DNA from: Blastopirellula sp.
GTDB lineage: Bacteria > Planctomycetota > Planctomycetia > Pirellulales > Pirellulaceae
Direction of reading: 5' to 3'
Assembly: GCA_002733575.1 (NCBI GenBank)
Contig: NVWB01000150.1
Location: 1-64,000 of the forward strand
DNA length: 64,000 bases
Shown: one piece after another, positions 52,979 through 61,191 of the stretch
Position numbering within the stretch: position 1 is the stretch's first letter
Layout of the letters: each line of letters starts with the position of its first letter
Program-made: the position numbers and the translations under genes
The notes under the pieces: model-generated
Told to the model about the DNA's origin: nothing
Database searches by the model: none
Seen by the model: only the letters and a program-made list of their open reading frames with translations

Positions 52979-54379
52979 TTACCCTCGGATGGGAATGACC
53001 TTGCCTTTGACTTGATAGACGGGCGGGTCAATGGCTTGCGGGCCATTGCCTTCGTCGATAAAGGTTCGGTTTCGTCCATTCTTTTTTGAAGTTCTCACAC
53101 ACTGATTGAGTCGACGGAAGACTTTCGTGGTTGAATCATCCTTCGTTACTTCGGTGACTCCAAAGCTAACTTGGACTTCAATTTCAGCCCCTTCGTATTC
53201 AAAGGTAGTCGCTTCGATTGCCTGCCGTATTCTTTCGACAGCACTTGTTGCATTACGAGGTCCTGTGTCTCCAAAGAAGAAGATAAATTGCTGGCCTGTT
53301 CCTCTGGCGACTACATCAAAACCACGATCTTGTCGTGTCAGTTCAATCAGATATTTCCCAAAAGCGGAAAGGAATTGATCACACAAAATTGTACCGTGTC
53401 GTTCATTGCATTTTTTGAACGCATCGATATCGAGCATTGCTGTACTGAGTGATCGTTCACGACGTATATCATCTCTCCACCACTCAAAGAATGTTACCTC
53501 TAAGCCGGTTCGATTCAGGCAGGTGGTCAGAGAATCAACCTGCAAGCCTTTATCCAGTTCGCCTAATCGACGTTCTGATCGCAAAACAGTCAGCAGCGTT
53601 TCTTGCATTTTATCGCGAAGGTCATGAGCCAATCCGAGCAGGCGATAGACTTCTAATAACAAACGTCGAGTTGCATCTTTGATGTTCGTGTTGAAATCAA
53701 GGTGCTCTAAGTTACTCAAAGTCGATTCAATTTGAGCCGCTTGATCCATTAAGACATTGCTGAGGCTCTCGGCGATGTCCGAATAGCTGCCCAAGTCTTC
53801 TTCCGTTCCATTCAAGTGCTCGGCTGCTTCGCTTTGTTTGTCTAGCCAATTGCGATTTAATTCTTCTAATTCAGCAGACAGATCTTCTAAGACTTCGGTC
53901 TCTAAAGACTTTAAGTTGCGAATTTTATTTTCAATCTTTACCAAATTGTCACGATAGATTCCAACTTCCAATCGCAGCACTTGAGCCGAAGCTTCGACAA
54001 GGGAACCAGCTTCCAGTCCCTCGGTTTCTAGAAACTCAAGCATTTCTTGTGGAACGACATCGCCCATAGGGATAATATCAAGTTCTTCAGAAGGTGCATC
54101 ATCAACTGATGATTGCGATAGCTCTCGATTCGTGTTTTCAGGCAAGAACTCTTGCACGTTATCTACGATGAGTAATTCGGGCATCTGATCAAGTAATCTA
54201 CGCACATAAACGGCCACGGCAAATCCAAATGCCAAGTTAATAAACGCCGTTAATAAAATGAGCCAAAGCATTTTAGGATTTCTTGTTTCAATTAATGACC
54301 AGAGTGAATTGTCTATCAAGGCAATCTCAGTCATTAAACTTACGTTAGAAAACAAATCTGCGATGGCTCTGTTGTGCAA
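52979..54379 (-). CDS. Membrane-anchored protein with degenerate GGDEF domain
   Basis: A 466-residue protein. One TM helix is near residues 35-60 (WLILLTAFINLAFGFAVAVYV). An acidic, helical stretch (about 75-285) with likely coiled coils follows. The C-terminal 160 residues resemble a GGDEF diguanylate cyclase: MLDIDAFKKCNERHGTILCDQF matches the first half (D..FK..N..HG), but the signature loop reads GTGQQF instead of GG(D/E)EF. The two catalytic acids are lost, so c-di-GMP synthesis is not expected. It might bind a nucleotide, dimerise or act as a regulatory decoy. No EAL domain is present. Its gene lies 33 bases before the YhaM-like gene end and could be translated from the same message. 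Confidence 0.75.
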   Translation of the reverse strand: MHNRAIADLFSNVSLMTEIALIDNSLWSLIETRNPKMLWLILLTAFINLAFGFAVAVYVRRLLDQMPELLIVDNVQEFLPENTNRELSQSSVDDAPSEELDIIPMGDVVPQEMLEFLETEGLEAGSLVEASAQVLRLEVGIYRDNLVKIENKIRNLKSLETEVLEDLSAELEELNRNWLDKQSEAAEHLNGTEEDLGSYSDIAESLSNVLMDQAAQIESTLSNLEHLDFNTNIKDATRRLLLEVYRLLGLAHDLRDKMQETLLTVLRSERRLGELDKGLQVDSLTTCLNRTGLEVTFFEWWRDDIRRERSLSTAMLDIDAFKKCNERHGTILCDQFLSAFGKYLIELTRQDRGFDVVARGTGQQFIFFFGDTGPRNATSAVERIRQAIEATTFEYEGAEIEVQVSFGVTEVTKDDSTTKVFRRLNQCVRTSKKNGRNRTFIDEGNGPQAIDPPVYQVKGKVIPIRG

Positions 54380-54412
54380 AGCCTTTGGTTTTAGGTAACG
54401 ATTATGACAGTA

Positions 54413-55462
54413 TTACGCATCCTGCGAGTCTTCCACGCGATCTGTATCACCACTGGATGTACGATAGAGCTTTCGCTTGAAGGAATTCTTGGTAGAAGTC
54501 AGTTGTTCGTCTTGATCTAATTCGGAAAGCACTTGATGCATACGAAACAGGGTTGAGTCAAATTTATCGACCGAGTGTACAACCATTGCTTCGATCGTCA
54601 TCGGAAGTCGAGAGGCACCTGCGGTTAGATCGCCTGGATGCGAAGCAATAATGTGTTCAAGCCGCAACTGAAGTTCAGGTTCAATCTCAAGGTTCTGAGA
54701 GAACTCGCGTACGATATCTCGACCTAATTGGACATGTCCGACTAGTTCTCCGGCAATTGTGTATCGCGTGGCCCCTGCGGTTAAATCTAATTCTTGAAGC
54801 TTTCCAATATCATGCAGCAGGCAACCTGCAATAATCAGATCGCGTGTTTCAGATTCTCCCAGTTCAGGGTAGGTCGGTTCATAGCAATTACATAGAGAGA
54901 TCGCAGCGCCTACCACGGTGGTGATATGTTCAAGGAACCCACCTGCATAACAATGGTGATACTTGACTGCCGCGGGCAATAAAATTAATGGGTCATGATA
55001 GTGTTCAAAGATCGCATAGATTAACTTTTGAATTTCAGGGTGCTGCACCTCCAGGTGAACAAATTCAAGTAAGTCATCAAACAGGGATTCCACATCATGA
55101 GAACTACGCGGCTGGCAGTTCATCGGATCAAAGCCATCTTCCTTGTCTTGTTCATTTGCCTCTCGGATTTTATGGATCACCAACTGCAAACCAAAGGCCG
55201 TTTTTTGTAGCATGCCACGCACTTTATAGAATGTGCCTGGCTGCCATTGATTCATGCAGGGCTCATGCCACTGGGTGTTCTCCCAAATCGGAACACTTGC
55301 TTCGCGTCGTGAGTCACGAAAAATTACGCGATAAAAAGGCTGGCCATTGCGTTTGGATGATAATTCTTTCGACAGCAATTGAACAAAGCAATCTGCCGTT
55401 TCACCGTGCTTCAGTGAACTTAAAGAAACAACATTGGGTGTTGTAGTAGAAGAGTCATTCAT
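54413..55462 (-). CDS. YhaM-like 3'-5' exoribonuclease/HD-domain protein
   Basis: A 349-residue cytosolic nuclease. The N-terminal region (about 15-100) looks like an OB fold: FVQLLSKELSSKRNGQPFYRVIFRD and VRGMLQKTAFGLQLVIHKI. The HD domain (about 145-310) has H169/H170, H179 in GGFLEH, and the HD pair H217-D218 in CLLHDIGKLQEL, plus a later HIIASHPGDLTAGASR. This two-domain order is that of YhaM/CbfI, a Mn2+-dependent 3'-5' exoribonuclease that acts on RNA and single-stranded DNA. It lacks any membrane segment. It is preceded, in the opposite transcription sense, by a convergent set, and its product should be cytosolic. Confidence 0.85.
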   Translation of the reverse strand: MNDSSTTTPNVVSLSSLKHGETADCFVQLLSKELSSKRNGQPFYRVIFRDSRREASVPIWENTQWHEPCMNQWQPGTFYKVRGMLQKTAFGLQLVIHKIREANEQDKEDGFDPMNCQPRSSHDVESLFDDLLEFVHLEVQHPEIQKLIYAIFEHYHDPLILLPAAVKYHHCYAGGFLEHITTVVGAAISLCNCYEPTYPELGESETRDLIIAGCLLHDIGKLQELDLTAGATRYTIAGELVGHVQLGRDIVREFSQNLEIEPELQLRLEHIIASHPGDLTAGASRLPMTIEAMVVHSVDKFDSTLFRMHQVLSELDQDEQLTSTKNSFKRKLYRTSSGDTDRVEDSQDA

Positions 55463-55555
55463 GGGGTCAACGCCAGCAGATTAAAAAGGAGTGAAACCTA
55501 CAGTCATAGATCTCCATCCTATCGGATTGGCGTCTCTCCCGCAAATAGAATGGAT

Positions 55556-56770
55556 TTAACTTTGGTAGGGGAGAGACTCTTTCGCTAAGTCACCCATCAT
55601 CGTGGTTAGTTGAAGCTCAATCTGGCTCATCAGTGGGTCCGTGGGCAAAGACTTATCCCGCTTGGAACTTACCTCGATTGCTTCGCCTACTTCAAGAATC
55701 ACTTTTAAGCTGCCATGGCGAGTGATCTTGTCGGTCAAGTCTTCTTCGTAGCGTTCGACCGTTTCGAGGATTCGGTCAATTGACGGGGATTCGGCAAGAT
55801 AGTCGGGCAGATAACACGAAATCTGTTGCGCTAGATAGATGTCTCTTAAATGGTCCCACCTTCGGTTGCGTTCCTCTTCACTGATTTCATCCATGACCAT
55901 CTCTGGCATGATATTCATCCGCAGTGCTTTAACCCGAGGTACCACCAACCCGCTGCCCTCGCTACCGAGCCACTCTTGTTCTAGTGGCCCTAGTAGCCGG
56001 TCAATTAAATGTTTCAATCGATCCTTCAGGCTGCCAGATTGCACTTCACCAAAATATTCTAATTCTTTGAGTGCCAAAATGGCCATGCCGATATTGGTGA
56101 CTCGATCAATCAAACCGATCTCATGCTGTGTTTTCCAGGTGAACCGGTGTTCCATTTGTGCCAGAATAGGATCAACCGTCTCAAACAGATTGCCGCGAAA
56201 TAGATATTTCAGCGCAATCGGATGAACGACGACTTTACCCGATTTTGCCTTCTCTCTTTTTTTGGCGGCCGTGCGGGCAATAAACGAAATGCCATCCAAT
56301 AAAGCATGCAAGTGGTCGTTGGTTCTGGTGGTCGATCCTTCGGGGAAGATGACCAGAGGACGCTCTCCTGTGACCAAGGTATCTATCGCTGTGTTAATCG
56401 ACTTGCGATCAATGCCTTCGCGATTCACACTGAACCCGCCCATCAATCGAATGGCCCAAGAGTTAAACCAGCCTTGGTTAAATAAATGCCAACTGGCCAT
56501 CGAATAAAGATGACACCCCACGGCACGCGATAAGTAACCCATGACCAAAGGGTCCGATGTGCGGCAATGGTTGGGCGTGAGCATAATCCCGTGCCCGGCA
56601 TCTAATGACTGTTTGAGCAAATGTTCATTCCGCAACTCATAGTCCTCGACTCCTTCTTTGTGATTTAGATACATGCCATACAGGTTGAATCGCTGAATGA
56701 GAGATGGGCACCAGTTGCCACGGTGGGGTGGAATAAACTGATAAGGTTTCTCAACTAGGATCTCTTGCAT
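55556..56770 (-). CDS. PlsC-type glycerophosphate acyltransferase
   Basis: A 404-residue protein of the lysophosphatidic acid acyltransferase superfamily. The catalytic HX4D motif is NHCRTSD (H68, D73). The substrate motif FPEGSTTR is at 142-149. A GGFSVNREGIDRKS stretch lies between them, where the family has its third block. The N-terminus lacks a clear signal or long TM helix, so it is probably a peripheral membrane enzyme. The C-terminal 150 residues have no named domain. The acyl acceptor (lysophosphatidic acid or another lysolipid) cannot be assigned by sequence. It stands as a single gene, with a 93-base gap to the YhaM-like gene. Confidence 0.85.
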   Translation of the reverse strand: MQEILVEKPYQFIPPHRGNWCPSLIQRFNLYGMYLNHKEGVEDYELRNEHLLKQSLDAGHGIMLTPNHCRTSDPLVMGYLSRAVGCHLYSMASWHLFNQGWFNSWAIRLMGGFSVNREGIDRKSINTAIDTLVTGERPLVIFPEGSTTRTNDHLHALLDGISFIARTAAKKREKAKSGKVVVHPIALKYLFRGNLFETVDPILAQMEHRFTWKTQHEIGLIDRVTNIGMAILALKELEYFGEVQSGSLKDRLKHLIDRLLGPLEQEWLGSEGSGLVVPRVKALRMNIMPEMVMDEISEEERNRRWDHLRDIYLAQQISCYLPDYLAESPSIDRILETVERYEEDLTDKITRHGSLKVILEVGEAIEVSSKRDKSLPTDPLMSQIELQLTTMMGDLAKESLPYQS

Positions 56771-57031
56771 CTTTAAAAGCTCATCTAAAAAGTCAACAAA
56801 GCAGAGCGGAGTAAGCCAGTATTGTACGGTTAATTGTTTTTTTCAACACCACAGGTAATCGATTCAATCCATACAACATGCACAACGCCACTTTAGTGCG
56901 AACTGTTTGTAGGTCTATTTTCTCAATAGATAAGGCCCGATCAATTTGCCCTGATTTCATACCGAATACTATAGTTTAGTCGTCTATTGAATCTCATTTT
57001 CATGCTCCATTAATCAGGTACACGGTCGTCT

Positions 57032-57970
57032 ATGGTAAAACGGCGGAAATTGGTTCGACCGGTTCCTCGGCATAAAGGAAGTTCGATTGAACGACTGGCT
57101 GCTTCTTTTGTTGATTACATCACATTAGAATGTCATCTGGCCAATAATACGATTCAAGCTTATACGCGAGATCTAACTCGATTTAGGACATGGTTGACTG
57201 ATCGAGATTTTCTGAATTTAGAGATCTCTGATTTCTCTGATTACGTGGCTTGGCTACATCGTAAGAATTTGGCCCCCAGTTCGATTTCTCGACATGTTGT
57301 CTCACTAAAAATCTTCTATCGCTATTTGCAACTTGAGGGTATTGTCGAAGAGAGTGCAGTCGAATTACTCGGCAGCCAGAAACTTTGGCAGCGTATTCCC
57401 TCGGTGATTTCTGTTTCAAAGATCGACCGGTTTTTGACCGCTCCGTGGAGCGAAGACCCTTATTACATTCGAGACCGAGCTTTGCTGGAAATGCTCTACG
57501 CCACCGGCTGTCGGGCTTCCGAGATGAGTGGTTTGAGAATTGCTGATCTGCACTTGAAAGAAGGTTATTGCAAGTGTCACGGTAAAGGTGACAAACAACG
57601 AATTGTGCCTATCGGAAAAAAAGCATGTCGTGCGGTGCATGAGTACCTAGAACGAGAACGCCCGCTGTTGGCAAACCGAGCATCAAGAGAACCGGCTTCT
57701 CTTTTTCTGTCACGTACCGGCCGGCCTTTGCGAAGAGAGGCTATCTGGGAGTTGGTAAAAAAGTATGCCGTGCGATCCGGTATCTCGGCAGATGTGAGCC
57801 CTCATACACTCCGGCACAGTTTTGCCACGCATTTGTTAGCGGGCGGGGCCGATCTGCGACAAGTGCAAGAGATGCTAGGGCATTCGAGCATCGCCACCAC
57901 ACAAATCTATACACATGTCGATCAGTCTCGCCTGAAAAAGGTCCACGCCCAGTTTCATCCACGAGCATAA
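57032..57970 (+). CDS. Tyrosine recombinase XerC/XerD
   Basis: A 312-residue site-specific recombinase. The SAM-like N-terminal DNA-binding domain covers about 17-110. The catalytic domain has R161 (ATGCRASEMSGL), H258 and R261 (SPHTLRHSFATHL), H284 (MLGHSSIATT), and nucleophile Y293 (TQIYTHV). This is the complete R-H-R-H-Y set, and the length is that of the chromosome-dimer resolvases. Only one gene is present, so XerC or XerD cannot be chosen. The start MVKRRKLVRPVPRHKGSSIE is followed by the expected fold. No integrase-flanking att duplication or mobile genes are seen nearby, so a housekeeping role is most likely. Confidence 0.93.
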   Translation: MVKRRKLVRPVPRHKGSSIERLAASFVDYITLECHLANNTIQAYTRDLTRFRTWLTDRDFLNLEISDFSDYVAWLHRKNLAPSSISRHVVSLKIFYRYLQLEGIVEESAVELLGSQKLWQRIPSVISVSKIDRFLTAPWSEDPYYIRDRALLEMLYATGCRASEMSGLRIADLHLKEGYCKCHGKGDKQRIVPIGKKACRAVHEYLERERPLLANRASREPASLFLSRTGRPLRREAIWELVKKYAVRSGISADVSPHTLRHSFATHLLAGGADLRQVQEMLGHSSIATTQIYTHVDQSRLKKVHAQFHPRA

Positions 57971-58002
57971 AAAAGCCCTACGCTGAATAATCAACGTAGG
58001 GC
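57970..58002 (-). terminator. Intrinsic terminator of the ExbB/ExbD operon
   Basis: GCCCTACG (57975-57982) pairs with CGTAGGGC (57995-58002). Read on the minus strand, the stem is followed by a run of T (complement of the A tract at 57969-57974). It therefore serves the leftward ExbD genes, 27 bases after their last stop, and it also separates them from the convergent xer gene. Confidence 0.85.
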
Positions 58003-58029
58003 AACGGTATTTCATCGAAAGAAATGGGG

Positions 58030-58539
58030 CTAACCCGCTTCACCGCCGGGGGAGAATTTAATCTTCTCTATTAGTTTAATGATTTTACCATCTTCACCCA
58101 CTTTACCAGTGACAGCGGTAATGGTTTGGATGACATAGTGATACTTCAAGTGAGAAGCCGCATCGATTTCGATTTCGCCCTCTTCTTGAAGCGAGCCGGG
58201 GCCAGATTTACCATCGATAAGGTCAATGATTTTCTTTTGCAGTGCACGCATGAAGTCAAGATCACTGTTCCCTGGCATTGCTCTTCCATTGAGCAGTACG
58301 CTGGTAAGCTTCCCGCTATCGCTCGCGTTTAGTTTAACGACTAAAGGTATAGGAGGTACTTCGGTTGTTGCCTGTCCAGCAGACGCCTGTGGCATTTTGA
58401 TGTTGAAGTCACCTTCCATCGCCACAATTTTAAATGTCATGATAAAGAAGACGAGCAATTGAAACACGATGTCAATCATCGGTGTCATTTGTAGCTCGAT
58501 CTTCTCTCTTCCATGAACTTCATTCTTGCGAATTTTCAT
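58030..58539 (-). CDS. ExbD/TolR-family biopolymer transport protein (distal copy)
   Basis: A 169-residue protein with one TM helix near the N-terminus. The motif MTPMIDIVFQLLVFFIMTF contains the conserved aspartate that carries protons in ExbD/TolR. A periplasmic domain of about 120 residues follows, with GEIEIDAASHLKYHYVIQTI, which corresponds to the ExbD swapped-strand region. It is the last gene of the leftward operon and lies 13 bases downstream of the other exbD-like gene. In planctomycetes such sets may energise outer-envelope transport or cell-division functions. The actual substrate is unknown. Confidence 0.85.
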   Translation of the reverse strand: MKIRKNEVHGREKIELQMTPMIDIVFQLLVFFIMTFKIVAMEGDFNIKMPQASAGQATTEVPPIPLVVKLNASDSGKLTSVLLNGRAMPGNSDLDFMRALQKKIIDLIDGKSGPGSLQEEGEIEIDAASHLKYHYVIQTITAVTGKVGEDGKIIKLIEKIKFSPGGEAG

Positions 58540-58552
58540 GCGATTATCCTCA

Positions 58553-59044
58553 CTAGTATTTTACTTCTTGTTTGGCACGCAGGGCAAACTTTTCAAATTT
58601 TACATCTTGGCAAAGTTTGATTAACTCTTGCACTTTGCCTGCTTGAACATCCATGTCACCACGTATGATCACGGTGATTTCGTTCTCTGCATCAGCCTCA
58701 TCGTTAGGGCCAGAACGAGCTTGTCTTTCAACGATAAGCCGCTTCTTTAAATCGACAAAATTGTAGTCATCTCCATCGAACCGAACGACCGTTATTTCCT
58801 CTTTGTCTATTCCTTTAGCAACTTTTTCTTTGTTGTCGATGAAAATCTGCAAAGTGACTGCATTTTCCAGCGGAGCCTCTGGTGGCTTGGCCAGTTCGCT
58901 TAATGGAAGTTTGATGCGTTGATCTTGCTCGGCCTGTGTGAAGTTGATTAGCACCATGAAAAATGCAATCAACTGAAACGTCATGTCGATCATCGGCGTC
59001 AGATCACCTTCGGCGATCTCACGAGTATTTTTTTTGATCTTCAA
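58553..59044 (-). CDS. ExbD/TolR-family biopolymer transport protein (proximal copy)
   Basis: A 163-residue protein with the ExbD pattern: N-terminal EGDLTPMIDMTFQLIAFFMVLI, a TM helix with the conserved Asp, and a periplasmic domain ending in a sheet-rich region with VIIRGDMDVQAGKVQELI. It differs from the distal copy in sequence, so the two are not a recent tandem duplication. Pairs of unequal ExbD partners with one ExbB are common in planctomycetes. It is 51 bases downstream of the ExbB gene. Confidence 0.85.
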   Translation of the reverse strand: MKIKKNTREIAEGDLTPMIDMTFQLIAFFMVLINFTQAEQDQRIKLPLSELAKPPEAPLENAVTLQIFIDNKEKVAKGIDKEEITVVRFDGDDYNFVDLKKRLIVERQARSGPNDEADAENEITVIIRGDMDVQAGKVQELIKLCQDVKFEKFALRAKQEVKY

Positions 59045-59095
59045 TGTATGTCTCCTCTACGAAACATGAATCTATATCGTTGTTTAGGAGTACTA

Positions 59096-59929
59096 TTATT
59101 GTTGGCCAGAACTTTGGAAACGGCTCATTAGACCTTCGCTGGTGATCCCAACTTCCAGCGCCAAACGGTCAACACGATTTCGTAGAATGTTATAGAAGGC
59201 AATTGCAGGAATCGCAATGAACAAACCAATCAGTGTGGTTAAAAGCGCGGTTGAAATACCATCGGCTAATTCAGATGCTTGTGGAGTAGAACCTGCGATA
59301 GCGATTACACTAAACGCTCGAATCATTCCATCGACCGTACCAAACAAACCGACCATGGGGCTCAAGGTTCCGATCAATGCCAAATAGCTTAGACTATGGT
59401 CCATTTTCATATTTTCTTCTTCGCCCACTTCTTGCATCGCTTCGATCGCTTTATCGTAGCCTTGCGATACTTTTTCTAAACCCGCAGAAAGAACTTTACC
59501 TAAGAAAGACTCATCTTCTTTGGCCAGGTCATAGGCGTCTTGGACTTTATTTTCTTCTAAGCAAGCTTCAAAGCTTTCAACCAATGCCAGGGGAACAATG
59601 TTGTCTCTGCGAGCACTCAACAAGTTCATCACTAGCAATGCGACAAACACGAAGGAGATGGCCAAAAATATAAAAAAGTAATACCTTAACGCTGTAAGTA
59701 CCCAACTGAAAATACTTTTTTGTTCAGGGGCTGATGCAGGAGTACCAGCCGCTGGTGCTGGTTCAGCCGCTGGGGCTGCTGGCTCAGCGGCAGGTTCGGC
59801 AGCCGGAGCCGCTTCTTCTTGGGCTGATACCGTTTGGACTGAACAAAACAACGAAGCAGAAAACACAGTAAGTGCCGTTAGCAACACGAGGGAAGACGAA
59901 ATTGTTCGTTTCCGAAGCCAAAGTGTCAT
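59096..59929 (-). CDS. ExbB/TolQ-family proton channel with N-terminal signal and Ala/Pro-rich linker
   Basis: A 277-residue membrane protein. I choose ATG 59929 (MTLWLRKRTISSSLVLLTAL), because GGAGA is seven bases upstream. An upstream ATG at 59986 lacks this. A signal peptide (cleavage near VSAQEE) is followed by a low-complexity Ala/Pro/Glu linker (about 40-70) and then the TolQ/ExbB core: a TM helix, then GTLSPMVGLFGTVDGMIRAFSV and ISTALLTTLIGLFIAIPAIAFYNIL. With the two ExbD genes it forms a proton-motive-force transducing complex. The N-terminal export signal and linker are unlike E. coli ExbB but usual for this phylum. Confidence 0.9.
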   Translation of the reverse strand: MTLWLRKRTISSSLVLLTALTVFSASLFCSVQTVSAQEEAAPAAEPAAEPAAPAAEPAPAAGTPASAPEQKSIFSWVLTALRYYFFIFLAISFVFVALLVMNLLSARRDNIVPLALVESFEACLEENKVQDAYDLAKEDESFLGKVLSAGLEKVSQGYDKAIEAMQEVGEEENMKMDHSLSYLALIGTLSPMVGLFGTVDGMIRAFSVIAIAGSTPQASELADGISTALLTTLIGLFIAIPAIAFYNILRNRVDRLALEVGITSEGLMSRFQSSGQQ

Positions 59930-60067
59930 AGATATTCTCCAGTAGAGTAGTATTGTTTTTGGTTTTGGTGTCAGGTGAAATCGCAATCTGTTAGAAAGCG
60001 AGCAGTGTTTTGATTCTCTATTCTAAATCAAGAATTAGGGAATCTGGGGCTTTATTTCTAAAAATCA

Positions 60068-61090
60068 TTACTTACTGGCCCAAATACTGCCGGGATATCG
60101 GGATCGCAGTAGGTCACGAGCGGCGACCGCTTCATCGGGTTTGTTAATTTGGTTCCAGGCGATGTTTAAATTGTACAACGCTTCGGCATGTAATTCTGGG
60201 TTGCCGTAAAACAGGATATCAACATGTAGATAGGCTAAAACGGCATCATTCGGCTGTTTTTTCTGCAAGTAGCAGGCACCCAGCGCGTTGTAAGCCTGCG
60301 CGAACAACTCCGCATCTTTCGGGTTGCCTTTGCCTATGACTTGTAGTGCCAGTTTGATTCCCTCATCGGGCTTGCCAGTCTGAGACAAGCAGCTTGCTTT
60401 ACCCACGTTGGCCATATCTTTTTGGCGGTTGGCCCCAGGAGTCGCAGCTTTCATTTTCAGCACTTGATTAAATTTGACCAATGCTTCGGTTGGTTTTTTT
60501 TGTGCTAATAACGATTGCCCTGTGAGTGACAATGCCTTCATTTTGAAATCAGGCCAAGGAGCTTTCTCGAGAACTCCGTAGAAATTTGTCGCTTCGGCAT
60601 AGTTGCCTGATGCAATCGCTAGGTCGCCCATTAATTGGGCCGCTTGATAATAGTGCCAATTGTCGGGAGCCATTGACGCAAAAGCGCGAACTTGGATGGC
60701 CGCTTTATTTTTGTCGGATGATCCTGAGAGTGCTAGTTTGGTGACAGTCGCAGCGTGCATGAAAACAATTTCATGTTTCACATGGCCTGAAAGGCTATCA
60801 AGCTTAATGCTTTTGATCTTCTCTAAAGCATCTTCTAGCTGCCCGTTTTGAATCATCTGACGAGCTTCTTTGGCTTGAAATGGCTCGTTGTCAAAAGAGA
60901 CTTCGATAATTTCATTGACGGGAATCTGAGTGGTCGAGGTCCCTTTGGTAAGCCCCACACTCTCTTTCGTAACCGTGCCTATGGTCCCAGTCTGCACACC
61001 GGAAGCTGTTCGTACCGTATCGGCACTTGCATAGTTGCCAAACAGCAAAAGCAGTAGTGAAGCCATCGTGGTGATGTACTGCAACTTCAT
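60068..61090 (-). CDS. Exported TPR-repeat protein
   Basis: A 340-residue protein with a signal peptide (MKLQYITTMASLLLLLFGNYASA). The first part of the mature region (about 25-75) is a small beta domain: ASGVQTGTIGTVTKESVGL and PVNEIIEVSFDNEPF. It is followed by TPR-like helical repeats (about 80-340), including VLKMKAATPGANRQKDMANV, AYNALGACYLQKKQPNDAVL and ALYNLNIAWNQINKPDEAVA. It is probably periplasmic, a scaffold for protein contacts. The gene lies 138 bases before the ExbB gene and is in the same direction, so the two may be cotranscribed. Confidence 0.8.
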   Translation of the reverse strand: MKLQYITTMASLLLLLFGNYASADTVRTASGVQTGTIGTVTKESVGLTKGTSTTQIPVNEIIEVSFDNEPFQAKEARQMIQNGQLEDALEKIKSIKLDSLSGHVKHEIVFMHAATVTKLALSGSSDKNKAAIQVRAFASMAPDNWHYYQAAQLMGDLAIASGNYAEATNFYGVLEKAPWPDFKMKALSLTGQSLLAQKKPTEALVKFNQVLKMKAATPGANRQKDMANVGKASCLSQTGKPDEGIKLALQVIGKGNPKDAELFAQAYNALGACYLQKKQPNDAVLAYLHVDILFYGNPELHAEALYNLNIAWNQINKPDEAVAARDLLRSRYPGSIWASK

Positions 61091-61191
61091 TGAAACACTC
61101 CTGGATTATCTCTTTGAAAAGTGAATTTTAAATTAATAGGTTGAGAAGTTTGTCGTCTTGGGGGTGTGGCTTAAATCAATGTTCAAGCAGA

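Noticed and set aside
57032..57970. Tyrosine recombinase as a prophage or island integrase
   Set aside because: No phage, conjugative or att-like sequences are nearby, and its length and motifs fit XerC/D.
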